This document shows, piece after piece, positions 53,065-64,000 of a stretch of DNA of 64,000 bases. Numbering within the stretch: the stretch's first letter is position 1; each line of letters opens with the position of its first letter. The position numbers and the translations under genes are program-made. The notes below the pieces were generated by a model that was not told where the DNA came from, searched no databases, and saw only the letters and a list, made by a program, of their open reading frames with translations. This DNA comes from Cercospora beticola (taxonomy: Eukaryota; Ascomycota; Dothideomycetes; Mycosphaerellales; Mycosphaerellaceae). The DNA lies in the NCBI RefSeq assembly GCF_033473495.1, contig NC_088940.1:2108001-2172000 (forward strand), written 5' to 3'.

Positions 53065-56000
53065 GACACGAATGTTTCGTGACGAATGTAACGCTTGATG
53101 ACTGATACGACCTTGGAAAGAGCATAGCGATGGAGTTGAGAATAGCGGTCTGCCGGACTGTGGGACGCGCGGCACCTAGAACAATACATCAGATTAGACA
53201 TAGAGATTCGGAGGGCGTTTCAATGATGCACTCCAAGCCTGCTCATAACATCACCTTTGTGTTCTCGTGGCTCTGCTTGCGTGAACAGATGGCGAGATAT
53301 GACGGCTGCTATAGCTAAGTTCCCGTTGCAAGCTTTCGTGGGTCTGCTCGCCCGCCCGGTCGTCCAGACCGCATTTTAGCGTGGCGTCTGCCATGTTGCA
53401 CTCGACACGAGCTGCAGTTTCATCAGACTCCCATTGTATGGGGTAGTAGTTTGGATCATGACATGACACGCCGTTCCCTTGTCCACAACATGGCATATGA
53501 TCGAGGAGAAACGGTCGGTAACCTATCAGGAACACGGCGACGTCCAAAACTCAGAGCGGAGACTCTGCTCCGTCGGGTGACATGCTCGTTTAAGTCGGCA
53601 TGGTAGTACGAGGGCGAAGTCCTTGATGCCTCTCGTTGGAGTCAACCATGTTCGCCTTATCCTGAGGTTGCGCCTTGCTGCTTGCGCTACCACTCTGTAA
53701 CATGTCCGTCGACCAATGTTGACTTGAATTCACAAGGCGTTGCATCGCACAGCGCTGAAGCGAGTGGTAACTGTGCACCTCGCACCAACCCCAGTGCCGC
53801 AGTGGTGGGAAAGCTGCGAACCAGTCGCAGCGAGGCAGAGGAGTGATTCCTGGTCCGTGGGCGGTCCCACCCTGCCAGGTCCATACACCAGATCACAATG
53901 ATCCGAACCAAGATGGCAGATCCGGGCCGTTCCCGGACATGTCGTTGGTTGCATTGCATGGCGCGCGAGGGGAGGATATATTAAGGCGATTCTCGTCCCA
54001 CATGCCCCAGCTTCGGCGTTGCGCGAAAGGGGAAGATGCACTCGCGCCCCCATTACCTGGAGCGCGCTTGCGAGGAGTGCATCGAGGCTCCCGAGCCGTC
54101 GATGATGCGTCGATGGGCGGCAGCGTGCAGCTCGCTGGTGCAGCGGTCGCAGAGATGTGGTGCATCGCACATGACGTGCAATCTAAAGGGCAGCAGAGAT
54201 AGATTGTTCGGGCAGCAAAGGAGCTGGCGTGCTCGCCGCCACATTTGGCCACAGCATGGTCGAGCGGTAGCATTCTCGCACCCAAGGCGCTGGCGACCTA
54301 GGCATGCACTGCACATCTCGCAGATGCTCGGTCGAGCTCTTGTTGGCTGACAGGGCGGCGGAAGTGCGGAATGGATCCAGACGGTGCTGAGGTCGAATGC
54401 CTGTGGCCATCAGGCGGGCACGCTCGTCGATTTGTGCGCCAAGCAACCAGGCGCCGCTTCTGCAGGAAGACGACGAGGTCAGCCCGTCGGCCACGTTGTT
54501 GTCTCCCAGCGCAGCGTCGCGGCGGGAAGGCGGCGGAGCGGGGCGGCGACAGCGTGGGAGGCCAAGCTCCAGCAACTGCAGCAGCCATGGCTCTTGCGTG
54601 TGATAAGGCCCGATGCAGCATCTCATCAATCGCGCCGGCGTGAGGTGCTGCTGGATGTCGCGGGTCCGTGGAGTTGGGAACGCGACATTTCGCCTCAATC
54701 CCTGCTGCCAATCACGCTGCCGTCGTCAGGCAGCACAGCGCTGCAACGTTTGAGATGGACCTCTTCCCATTTACGCCGCGTCCAATCAGCACACCACCTC
54801 GCACACCTCCTCTGCCTCTGCCGACCTGTCACGCCGCTGCGCTGCTGTCAACGGCATTAGCGCCCACCGCGAAGACCGCGCACGTCACCTCATGGCGGCG
54901 CGGCGACCTCCTGCCTGCGCGAACCTGGCGTCGCGGGGCGGTGGGAGCGCCTCCTCTGCAGTCCACGACGGCGACGACCGCATTGCTCGTCGAGGCCGCC
55001 CGCGGATCTGGCACGCCCGTCTGTTACGCAACGAACCCTGCAATGTGTCAAAGTCCCAGAGGGCCCCGAATTGCTTCGGAACGAGCCTGTTCATCATCGT
55101 GGGAGCAAGCAAGGCCCTTCACACCGCGCCCGCTGGAGAGGTTCGTACAGCGGGCCCTGAGAGTTGGGGGCGTGAGCACAACGGGCCCTGTTTCGAATGC
55201 ACGCACGCTGCCACGGGCGGGTGAGATTGTGCCTGTCATTATCGCATAATGGACGGCGCTGCCATGTGGAGTAAGTGCACTTGGGTCCCGGCCTGACAAC
55301 TCTCGATGAGCCGGGCGCGTTGCCATCTTGTGGATTCATCATTTGGGCCACATGCCGATCATGTGGCAGCCGAGTCTTCACTGGATCGTCAATATGCAAC
55401 GACGCGCTGCACTCATTGGCAGAGTTCCGGGTTCGTCATTAATTGCACGCTGCAGTCGGGACGACAAGCTCATTAGAAGGCATCTCGCAAAGCAGCCTAT
55501 TGCGCACTCACCGCTCGCCCACAGCACGACGGCAGCGGGCATGCTCGAGTCGTGCGGCGTGCTCGCTCGCGGCCGTGGCGGCTCTGACAGGGAAGTACAC
55601 GCTTTTCACCACGGCGCCGTGGCAGGCCGAAGATAGACGGCCGCCAGGAATCAGTCCGGCTGCCGCGCTCGTGGGCGATCAATGCCTTTTGCAGCCACAG
55701 TCATTCTTTCAGCTGTCAGTGGTTTAAGGTTAGGCTTGGAGATTCGTCTGTGACGGGCCTGGCATCGCGCGAGGAAACTAGGCATCGTGGTATACTGCGA
55801 ACTGTATAGCCTCCCCACTTTCTTGCTGCTGCCGCGGCGACGCACACTGCTGCGCTGTCTGCGCCTCAACCACCCTTCCGACTGACCGCCAAGTTGGATC
55901 TCGTGGCCAGGGATGGTCATCCGGGCTGATACCATCGCACTATACAGTGTTGCGATACCCCAAGTTGGCACTGTCCCTAGCTCGGCGGGTCCGTTGCCTC

Positions 56001-56693
56001 TGGAGCACTAAGCGCGTGTCAACAGGTCACTTGTCTGGTTCAGGTAACGGGCTATGACGCCCGGCCACTGCATGGGACATGCGCCATGCGGGCCGGTGAA
56101 TGGGAGCTGGGAGCTGGGACTGGTCCGGCATCTCGAGAGGGTACGCACGGGATCGTGAAAGTAGTCTATCTCAGCATCCTGGAAAGTGCTGCACCCTTGC
56201 CTGCATCATTTGCGCAATGTGTTTCGTCGCCGCATGAGTGCGACGGGCAAAGTCCGTCAGGCAGATCCTGATCACTTGCAGGACCCGCCCGCGACTCTAT
56301 GCACGCTGAACGCCAATGCGTCGGATCTTGGTTCACTCTCGACAGGCCTTGAGCAGGAGCACTGCTCCCGTTGTGTACTCCTAGTCGAGTCCCGCACGAG
56401 GACCCATTATTGGCCTCTCCAAACATTGACCCTGGCCAAGCTGCTGTCTCGAGAGTTCTCCTCTTTATTAAGCATGAGCGAAGCGCTTACCGAACAACGA
56501 TTGAAGCAACCTTAACGCTCGATGCTCCAGGCTAACTCGAAAGATCTAACTTGTTCAAAAGCTGCTGCTAGCCCTCCTTGCGTCTGTGGTCGCCGATTTG
56601 TCAAAGCAGCCGCACGTCACCTCGGCGTCGTCAACTATCAGACCTTTGCTCGGTATACACTGGCTGCTCACTAATCGACACCAACGTCTTGAC
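53065..56693. other. Long GC-rich gene-poor interval (3.6 kb) upstream of the homeodomain gene
   Basis: Both flanking genes are on the plus strand. Many overlapping ORFs of 60-190 codons occur in all frames with Arg/Ala/Ser/Pro-rich random composition, as expected of GC-rich noncoding DNA. Nothing could be assigned. It probably contains the regulatory region and leader of the homeodomain gene. Confidence 0.5.
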
Positions 56694-58160
56694 ATGCCGG
56701 ACACTGTCGTTATGGAAAGCCTCACACTAAACGAAGGGACGCCATATCAGCGACATTACCAGTCGAGAGATCGGAGATACCGCTCACCACGTCTACCGAC
56801 TCCAGAAGCGTCGCGCAGTAGCAAAGAAGCCTTGGACACTGCGTACGACAACGGGCCACTTCTCACGCGCCCGTACTTGGGCGAAAGGTCGATAGGAATA
56901 CCCGACGGGCCTACTCATTCTCGTCGAGACAGTCGCAATACCAACGCTCCTCACTCTCCTCCTTACCAGAATGGTGACGGACAAAAGCCATCACTGCCTC
57001 CTCTCAAAACGGTATATTGAAAGCTGTCGAGCGGGATCAACGTGATACTGACTTCTAAGCAGGTCCTCGGCAACAACATCTCGAGTCCTCCTAGGACACC
57101 CAGTCCGGGCGGAAGTCCCGGTCAGTTGGCCCCACGAGAGCCATCCTACATCACATCAACGTACAAACCACCTTCTTTGTATCCCAACAAGAAGCAGCGC
57201 ACCGGATCTGTTGGGTTCCCCGAACCTGCGATGGCTGGCCCACGTTTTGCGCCCACAGCGACACTCGAATCGAACGCTCATGCGACCTCTTCGCGCTTGT
57301 CGATGTCTCAATTCCCACCAATGGAAACGAGCGATAGTCATCGAACGAGTATTCACGCCGTGAACAGTCCGCCGTGGGGAGCGCATTGTCAACCTCCGAA
57401 GTCCGCTGGCGGACGTCAAATTTATGATAGCGGTGCTGGCCACTACCGAACTCCAGAACAAACACCTACATCCACCATGCTTGAACCCTCATATCCTCGA
57501 GTCAATCCTTTTACTGGCACCGCGCCAGATCCATTTACACGACAAATCAGAGAAAGCTTTGGACAGTCCAGCGACCGTCCGAGTTCACGTAGATCCTCTG
57601 TGAGCAGTTACGGCATGTACGCACCACGTACTTATGAACGAGAGCCACCCAGACCAGGACATTATCAGCAAACGCGAGACATCTACAACGATCCACGAGA
57701 CAGTGCCAGATACGGAAGACCAGAGGGACAGCAGCCTCGTCCGGTCGGCTTTCCATCCCATCCGTACCAGAGCAATGCGCCTCCATTCTTCATGCCGAGT
57801 CACTATGAATACCAGCATGGCAAGGCAAGAAAGAGAAGTAATTTGCCGAAACAGTCAACAGAAATTATGAAGACCTGGTTTGATCAGGTATGTTCCCCCT
57901 GAATCCCAACTTGCGAATTACTTTGCTAATAGTTGAGCAGAACATAGCCAACCCATATCCCAGCGAGGAGCAAAAGGCCATCTTTTCCAACGTTCGTGCT
58001 TAGACCCCCGATGTACATCGCATATGTTGACACTGCACAGGCTACGGGCATCAGTATGACCCAAGTCAGCAACTGGTTTATCAACCACCGCCGGCGTTGC
58101 CCAGAGCTACGCGACAAGCGCGAAAAAAGCCGGGGGAGCAGCCGGGACTGCGACTCCTGA
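56694..58160 (+). CDS. TALE-class homeodomain transcription factor
   Basis: Four exons, 56694-57011, 57063-57887, 57941-57991 and 58041-58160, give 437 aa. The first 360 residues are Pro/Ser/Arg-rich and disordered, with motifs such as SPPRTPSPGGSPG and RPSSRRSSVSSYG. The homeodomain is at the extreme C-terminus (about 360-425): RKRSNLPKQSTEIMKTWFDQ, then NIANPYPSEEQKAIFSN, then ATGISMTQVSNWFINHRRRC. The inserted PYP of the three-residue loop and WFINHRRR (Asn413 as the DNA-contacting Asn51 equivalent) mark the TALE/KN group. In fungi this group regulates development and morphology. The homeodomain is split by two introns, the second with a GTTCGT donor. It lies between unusually long noncoding flanks. 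Confidence 0.93.
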
Positions 58161-60727
58161 GGCGCTGATTTGACTTCCATTCATTTGTATTTCTACTTCA
58201 TTCTTGTTCAAGCTTCAATGTTTCATAGATAGGGTAGACGGTCGGGACTTTATGGCGCAATGACACCTAAAAAAAAAATAGGATGGGTGACGAAGACACA
58301 GACGAAAGACACAGCAAGCAGACATGGTACGATCAGGGTTGGGATGATACTGGATATCAAATGCAATGGCAACACTTTCACAAGAACACACGAAGTCGCT
58401 CAAAGGACACGCATGGAATGCTGATCTACGAAAAGCGCAGTCGCAACCTTGAAACCAATCGTCACGTCCAAGAATCCGTAAGCGGCAACCACTCCGCTGT
58501 GCTTATCACAACTTGTTCCAAGATTTGATATCAAGATTAAAGCTTAGGAACGAAGCTTGCCGAGAAGGCCATCGGAGTGGATGCCGAGGACGAGTAAGGG
58601 CATGGAAAGGCTGTAAAGATAGAGCTGTCTCCCTAGGATTGAGGCGCATTTCTGTGTTTCAGATGCTGCAGTCAAGAAGATTTATTGAGGCTATGTCCTG
58701 TCGAAGAAAGCAACACCTAAAGCATCACCTAAATAAAGCTGTGCTATCTGTGGTGGTAGGGAAGTATGTAGGCTCAACGGCCGGCAGTGATCGATGATCG
58801 GTTGCGGTCTGACCGCTCTAAAGCCTCGGGGAGTGACAGCTCTCCAGCCACAGCAGATGCTGTGATGGAAGTGTATTTGCGATGTTTGCCATGCACCACT
58901 GTCAAGATGAACCGCCGCGCGTTGACGGTACATGCGTCGAGCATGTCCAGACCTGCCGCTAGTCGCTTCTAGAGCGAAAATGTCATCCTGTGACGTGTGG
59001 TTAAAAGCTGTGATGAGCTGTCAATAGCGTGTGAGCTCCGTGCTGGCGCCGCATAGGTACAGACTGTTAGCGACAGCAGTCACAGCACCGCTCACAAAGC
59101 AAAAGGTTAATAGAGAAGGGCAAGATGGAGCCCTAGGTTGGAAATCCTGCACAAGGTTCGTCGTCGTTCTTCCGTCCAGGTTGTGCTAGTAAACATAGGT
59201 CTCATGCACGCCTTCCAGAGCAGTGCCCAACATACATGATTCGCTGTCACCAGATCACTGTGCGCTAGAAGGATATCGGCTTCCAGCAACCGACAGAAGT
59301 CCTCCCGAACATGCCATGCTAGTCGACAGCTACTAGCTCCCGGCATTCCGACTCAATGGCCGCCACAACCTTGCTTCCATCTCGCAGGCATGAACTCGTC
59401 TGCAAGTCAGGAACCCGGTCTCGAGCACGCAATAGTCGGTTATAGGCTTCGCCCCGTCCGCCCTGGTGACAGGGAGACTCTTGCCTGACAAGTACCTTTT
59501 CTATAATCAATTATCAAGCAATAACAAAAACAACTACCGACGACGAAGTTTTTCCGGTTCACGCGTAATTTGAGCTATAAAACTAGCAAGAAACCTGACA
59601 CATACCACATGGCACCGCGCGGCCAGACAGCCGTGGCATGGAGTCAAAAACTTGAATGATGATTGAAGTTGACTTTCCGACCTACATATACGACGGGTGC
59701 TTTGTCTGTGGCTGGAGCAGCAGCAGCCCAGCTCAGCGGCAGCAAGATCGATCCGCTCCGCTCTGACCCCATGCTGCCCCACGTCGCAAAATGCCAGAAA
59801 TTCTCCGAAACTGAGTTCTGTCATGCTGCGACGTCGTGAGCATCAGCGTCAGGGTCGAAACGTCGCTTCTTCCTCCAGGGACCTTTCTATAACAGGAGTT
59901 CAACAATAGTTCGCGGCAGGCAGGCAGGCAGGAACGCTCACCGCTACGATCAACGGCCACCGAGTTGCTGCACGACGACCGGTAGACGCTGACGAGGACT
60001 TGAAACACTACGGCGTTACGTTATGGACGGTTTCCAGTAACAGCTTTCCTAGTTGATGATGTCTTGCATTGCCGCAAGCGGAAAAATGGCCGATGGGGGG
60101 GAATATTGACTAAAGACTACGCGGTACCTGCATCGAAAAGGTGGAGCTGTGCAACAGATGCACGGGACGGCATAGTTCTCGTGTTGTGCCTATCAGACGG
60201 GTCAGGCTGTTGCACGCTGAGATCTGAATCATATTCAGGCGAGGGGAAAGCGCCAGTCAGCAAACCCGACCGAGCCTGGGAGACGCATGACGACAAACAA
60301 CGAGCGCAGGCCTAAGTGATCCAAATTTTCGAAATCATGATGTCCATTTCCGTCTGATCAATCTGCCGAAACTTTCAGGCCTTGCGCGGATTTATTCACA
60401 GAAGTTTCCACGCAGGCAAGTCTGACAGAAGCGAACTTTTCTGCAGCACAACATCAATCTGCAATGATGAAGCAGGTAAACTGCCACCACTAAATTCGAT
60501 TCTACTCATCGTATAGAGCCGTGATAAGAGAGATTGAGCACTGCAAAAACACCGGACTGGGCTTGCGAACAAGCAGTCTACCATATGCAATAGACTTCAA
60601 GCCGAAATGGTTCTCAATATTATGTTATTCGTTTCTCCGTCTGCATGTATGCTAACTCTGCCAGAGCTGGGTATCATCGCTAAAAGTACAACAAGTTCTA
60701 CAACACTGATGCAGACGTCTAGAACTG
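58161..60727. other. Long gene-poor interval (2.6 kb), convergent
   Basis: Separates the homeodomain gene from the minus-strand MFS gene. A GGCA repeat is at 59915-59932 and a run of ten A at 58269-58278. No gene is supported. Confidence 0.5.
59915..59932 (+). repeat. GGCA tetranucleotide microsatellite
   Basis: Four tandem GGCA units followed by GG, in noncoding DNA. Confidence 0.8.
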
Positions 60728-62642
60728 CTAGACCTTTTCTGCCGCAGAAGTCTCTGTTCGCTTCTTCCCACTGTCGTTACTCTTCTTTTCCGTCGGGCCC
60801 TGTTTGCCCTTTACACTTCTCCATTCCAATGCAAAAGACCCAAGCGCCGAAAGTGCAGCCACGATGACGCCGACGATGAATACTTGTCGAAGGGCTCCAT
60901 TGTATATGACAAGAACCTGTTCTAGTTCTCCCTCTGGCACGATGTCTCTGATTTCTGTCGCTCCGGTGTTGACGATCTGCATTGGGTCGAGGTCCTTGAC
61001 CAGTCTTACGAGGCCGTTGATGAGCGATGTGTTGAAGACATTCTGGCCAACGCATACGAATATGGCTCCGCCGAGTTGTTGTACGAAGAACATGAGCGAC
61101 ACACCAGTCGGGACGTCCTTTTTGTTCAGAACAGTTTGCGCGGCCATGCCACCTTGTTGCATGCCAACACCAATACCGTAGCCGAAGAGAATTTGGTAGC
61201 CGATCCAGTAGCCGCTGGTCGTCGAAAGGTTCCAGGTCGTCATTAGACCCGCACCGATGGGCATGAGGACAGAGCCTGCCATGGCAAATGGCGTATAGTA
61301 GCCGAAGCGGCCGATCAATTGTCCTGATGATATGGCGCCAACGACCAGGGAGAGCACCATAGGGATCGTATCAATTCCACTTTGTACTGCTGTCGTACCC
61401 TTCACAGCCTGGAACCAGATGGGCACGTAGTAGACGAAGATCATCATGGCAGAGGCCAGACAGAAGACGAAGAGCATTCCGGCCATGATGCTTCTGTTCT
61501 TGACGATTCGTCCGGGAATAGTAGCGGTTTCTGGCTTCCATATCTGAACGGCGATGAAAGCAATGAGCGTCACGCCAAACACGACAAACAGAGCTATGAT
61601 GCGCCCATCGCTCCACTGGTATGTTGCACCTCCCCATTGGAGCGCCAGAAGCAAGCAGATGATGCTGGGCAGGAGGAATAGCTCGCCGAGGAGATCGAGC
61701 TGAGCCGACTGCTGTCGGAAAGTGAGATCAGGCTGCGCGGCTGGTGTCTCTTTCAGGATGAAGAAGATCACAAGCATCGCGACTCCACCAATGGGGAGAT
61801 TGATGTAAAAGCACCTGTTACACACTCAGTAACGCCCCCACGGATCAACAGACAGTCATACTCACCATCTCCAGGAAACCTCCGTAGTGAAAGCTCCACC
61901 AAGCAAAGGTCCAATCACAGAAGCCACGCCAAAAACCGCTCCGAAGAACCCTTGGTACACTGGACGCTTCGCCAACGGAACAACGCTAACCATTAGAATG
62001 ATGGCCCCGGACATTATTCCCGCGGAACCCACTCCGGCAATCGCTCTTCCGATGATAAAAGCAACGGAATTGGGTGCTGCGCCGCAGATCGTGGAACCGA
62101 TTTCGAAGATGCCGATGACGGTGAGGAAGACCCATTTCGGGGAGTAGAAGGTGTAGATTTTGCCGATGGGGAGTTGGAAGCATGAGGCTGTGAGCATGAA
62201 TGCACTTGCATACCTGGAAACAAAGATGTGTCAGCGAATTCCGAAATTGGGTTGAGGAGGAGGCAAGTTTTACGTACCATCCAATATCGTCGAGTGAGTG
62301 GAAGTCATTGGTGATTTGGGGTACTGCCGTGGCGATGATGGTTCGATCCAAGGCCATCAGGAAGACAGCGAGTAGAATGGCGATCATAACGAGAACGACT
62401 TGTTTGCCTTCCGGATACACCTCTGACGGCGCCGCTGAAGGCGCTCGTGTGAGGTCGTCGCCATTGGTATCGTCATTGTTCGCTGATTCTTCGTTGCGCT
62501 GATGGGATTTCTCGTGGCCCTCATCGTCACTCGATGTAACGCTCTCGGCTTTCTCGTGGATTTCTTCTGGTTTGGTGATTGTTACTGGCTGTGGTAGAGG
62601 TGCTGTAGTCTCCAAAGGAGTGGCTGCTGGAACGGTCGCCAT
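60728..62642 (-). CDS. MFS multidrug transporter, DHA2 (14-TM) family
   Basis: Three exons on the minus strand, 62642-62278, 62213-61866 and 61814-60728, give 599 aa. An acidic cytosolic head of about 80 residues leads into helix 1, with [19 protein letters not shown] followed by [33 protein letters not shown] is the motif-C antiporter region, and [18 protein letters not shown] follows across the second intron. About 14 helices are expected. Relatives are drug or metabolite:H+ antiporters of the plasma membrane, sometimes tied to toxin self-protection or iron-chelator export; no biosynthetic gene lies beside this one. The tail is basic ([17 protein letters not shown]). Both introns split TGG codons, and joining them restores family sequence exactly. 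Confidence 0.92.
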
Positions 62643-63273
62643 TGTTGTCGGAAACGACGTTTGAACGTGTTAGTTGCACGAGTGTAACGTTCGTTGCGCC
62701 GATGAAGGGGTAACTGTGTCGCCTGGGCAGACACGGCTACATTATAATGTACACAGACAATGTCTCGCGGGTGCACGATCTGGATTCCTGTAGACGAACT
62801 GGTCGGCCGAACCACCGCTGCCATGTGCTTCTAACCCGGCAGGAGCCAATGAAAGTGGCGCATTCCTCGGCCGGTCCGCAGCAAACGCCCGAGCCATGCG
62901 AGATGGCTTGCAGCCACGACGGACTTTCGGGCCCAAGGAGTCGTTTGTAGGCAGAATTCGGTGCCGGTTGAATGTCATCTGTCCTCCGCAGGATCAGTTC
63001 ACCACTATTTTCCGCAGATCATTACTTAATCTCGCGAATCAACAATGTGTCGTCGATGAGTCGTCGTTGTTAAGCACCAGGAGTCAGAAGCTTAACCCCG
63101 AGCAAGCGTCTATGGCGTCGAGCCCAAGTGGTCAGTAGCTGTTTCGTCACAGCGAATGCTTCCAAAGGTATTGCCTGGTCAGTTGGTCACTCCTGTGGAT
63201 TTATCCGGCCGGGCTGAGTGCTCTAGGCGAGTTGAATACATTGTTACATTACTCTGGTCTCCCTCCTGCGCGC
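62643..63273. other. Intergenic: MFS promoter and uS7m 3' flank
   Basis: About 630 bases between two minus-strand genes. Nothing else is seen. Confidence 0.55.
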
Positions 63274-64000
63274 TTAACGTCTACCGCGCATACTGTAGTT
63301 CAAGTTTGCTCTTGCAGTTGTCGCCAGCTTGTGTACCGCCGTCCTCTTTTCCCACACAGAACTCCTCCCTTCCACAATAGCAATGATCTCATCAGCTACT
63401 TTTGTCGCAAACATGTCATTGCCTGAACCTTTACTCTTCCTCTTCACTGCCGCATCTAGTATCCACATGAACGCTGTTCTTCTCCTTTGCCTAATGCCAA
63501 GTGGAACAGGGATCTGTAACGCAACACCACCTCCAGCTGCACCTCTTTGCGATCGAATTCGCAGAAGAGGCGCAACGCTATCGACGGCAAGCGTGAGGTA
63601 AAGTACGGGGTTCAGTGGGAGATGCGATGCGGGCGGCGCGCCTGGTAGTAAAGGTCGGTTGGCATTGTAGGTAGGTGCAGGTGCCGTGCGGAGGATGTTG
63701 AGAATGACGGACATGTTGCGCTGGGCTACAGACTTTTTGCCGTCTTTCATGAGCAGGTTGGTCACTTGATTGACGACTGGGTCGTACCTGTGATCTTTGA
63801 CCAGTTCTCGCGGAAGTGGGATGGGTGGCAGCGGGAACTTGTGGCCTTTTGGTTCGACGTCAGCAACGGACTGCGTCGTGGCGGTGTGATCGGCAGCAGT
63901 CTGAGAGGGCGCGTAGGATGCCGCTGCGAATGACTGTTCCATCTCAGGCGGTGCGTAAGAGGTCGACTGCATTTCCAGCCGTCTCCGCGCATACGTCGAG
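63274..64000 (-). CDS. Mitochondrial ribosomal protein uS7 (5' end outside window)
   Basis: The minus-strand frame is open from the window edge to the stop at 63274, giving about 242 residues, with at least one in-frame ATG at 63972. The N-terminal part (about 50 residues, Ala/Ser/Thr-rich) could include a presequence; the true start may lie beyond the window. The S7 domain is clear: DPVVNQVTNLLMKDGKKSVA, MSVILNILR, GGGVALQIPVPLGIRQR and KRKSKGSGNDMFATKVADEI. It binds the 3' domain of small-subunit rRNA in the mitochondrial ribosome. An insertion rich in Pro/Ala/Leu (NANRPLLPGAPPASHLPL) interrupts the bacterial-type alignment, as is usual in fungal mitoribosomal S7. Confidence 0.92.
   Translation of the reverse strand, partial: STYARRRLEMQSTSYAPPEMEQSFAAASYAPSQTAADHTATTQSVADVEPKGHKFPLPPIPLPRELVKDHRYDPVVNQVTNLLMKDGKKSVAQRNMSVILNILRTAPAPTYNANRPLLPGAPPASHLPLNPVLYLTLAVDSVAPLLRIRSQRGAAGGGVALQIPVPLGIRQRRRTAFMWILDAAVKRKSKGSGNDMFATKVADEIIAIVEGRSSVWEKRTAVHKLATTARANLNYSMRGRR

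Noticed and set aside
54668..55249. 193-codon plus-strand ORF in the 3.6-kb gap
   Set aside because: GC-rich region where all frames are open for long runs; Pro/Ala/Arg-biased sequence without motifs, and the overlapping frames look equally good.
1..64000. Transposons or RIP-mutated repeats
   Set aside because: No reverse transcriptase, transposase, long terminal repeats or extended TA-rich tract seen; only short microsatellites.

Overview
The window is nuclear DNA of a filamentous ascomycete (Pezizomycotina). Nearly all genes carry short introns of about 45-80 nt with GTRNGT-type donors, CTRAC-like branch points and CAG/TAG acceptors. The gene set is typical of the group: SHO1 osmosensor, Zn2Cys6 regulator, GH55 glucanase, RNase T1-type secreted nuclease, DUF3632 and DUF1769 proteins, fungal L-amino-acid oxidase. 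A Dothideomycete source is plausible but is only an impression. I see no transposon, CRISPR array, rRNA gene, convincing tRNA gene or RIP-like AT-rich block.

Layout. 0-8 kb: 3' end of transaldolase, Cu/Zn SOD (sod1), secreted guanyl-RNase, DUF3632 protein, sho1. 9-17 kb: a long-form Baeyer-Villiger-type monooxygenase, a small basic protein, a YTH-domain RNA-binding protein, and a secreted berberine-bridge-like FAD oxidase with an altered flavin site. 18-27 kb: a conserved fungal protein of unknown function, GPI mannosyltransferase 2 (GPI18), and a Zn2Cys6 transcription factor. 27-38 kb: secreted GH55 exo-beta-1,3-glucanase, isoamyl-acetate esterase (IAH1-like), a Na+/K+-ATPase-alpha-like P-type ATPase, and splicing factor ISY1. 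38-49 kb: L-amino-acid oxidase tail-to-tail with a ten-exon sugar transporter that has two microexons, an acidic disordered protein, a COQ11-like SDR, a doubtful small ORF, and a DUF1769 protein. 49-61 kb is gene-poor: only a secreted PLC-like phosphodiesterase and a TALE homeodomain regulator in about 11.6 kb. 61-64 kb: a 14-TM DHA2 drug/proton antiporter and a partial mitochondrial ribosomal protein uS7.

The genes are mostly independent housekeeping, cell-surface and secretory functions, not one pathway. BVMO, FAD oxidase, Zn2Cys6 factor, LAAO and transporters are scattered among housekeeping genes without a PKS, NRPS or terpene backbone enzyme, so I do not call a metabolite cluster. I found no clear new multi-gene system. 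The best leads are the two microexons in the sugar transporter, the missing FAD-linking histidine in the BBE-like oxidase, a divergent BVMO fingerprint, C-to-G strand-composition flips near the 3' ends of three genes, the gene-poor flanks of the homeodomain gene, and several coding-like fragments in intergenic DNA. Exon boundaries were set by hand from splice signals, frame continuity and family knowledge; none has been tested against transcripts.
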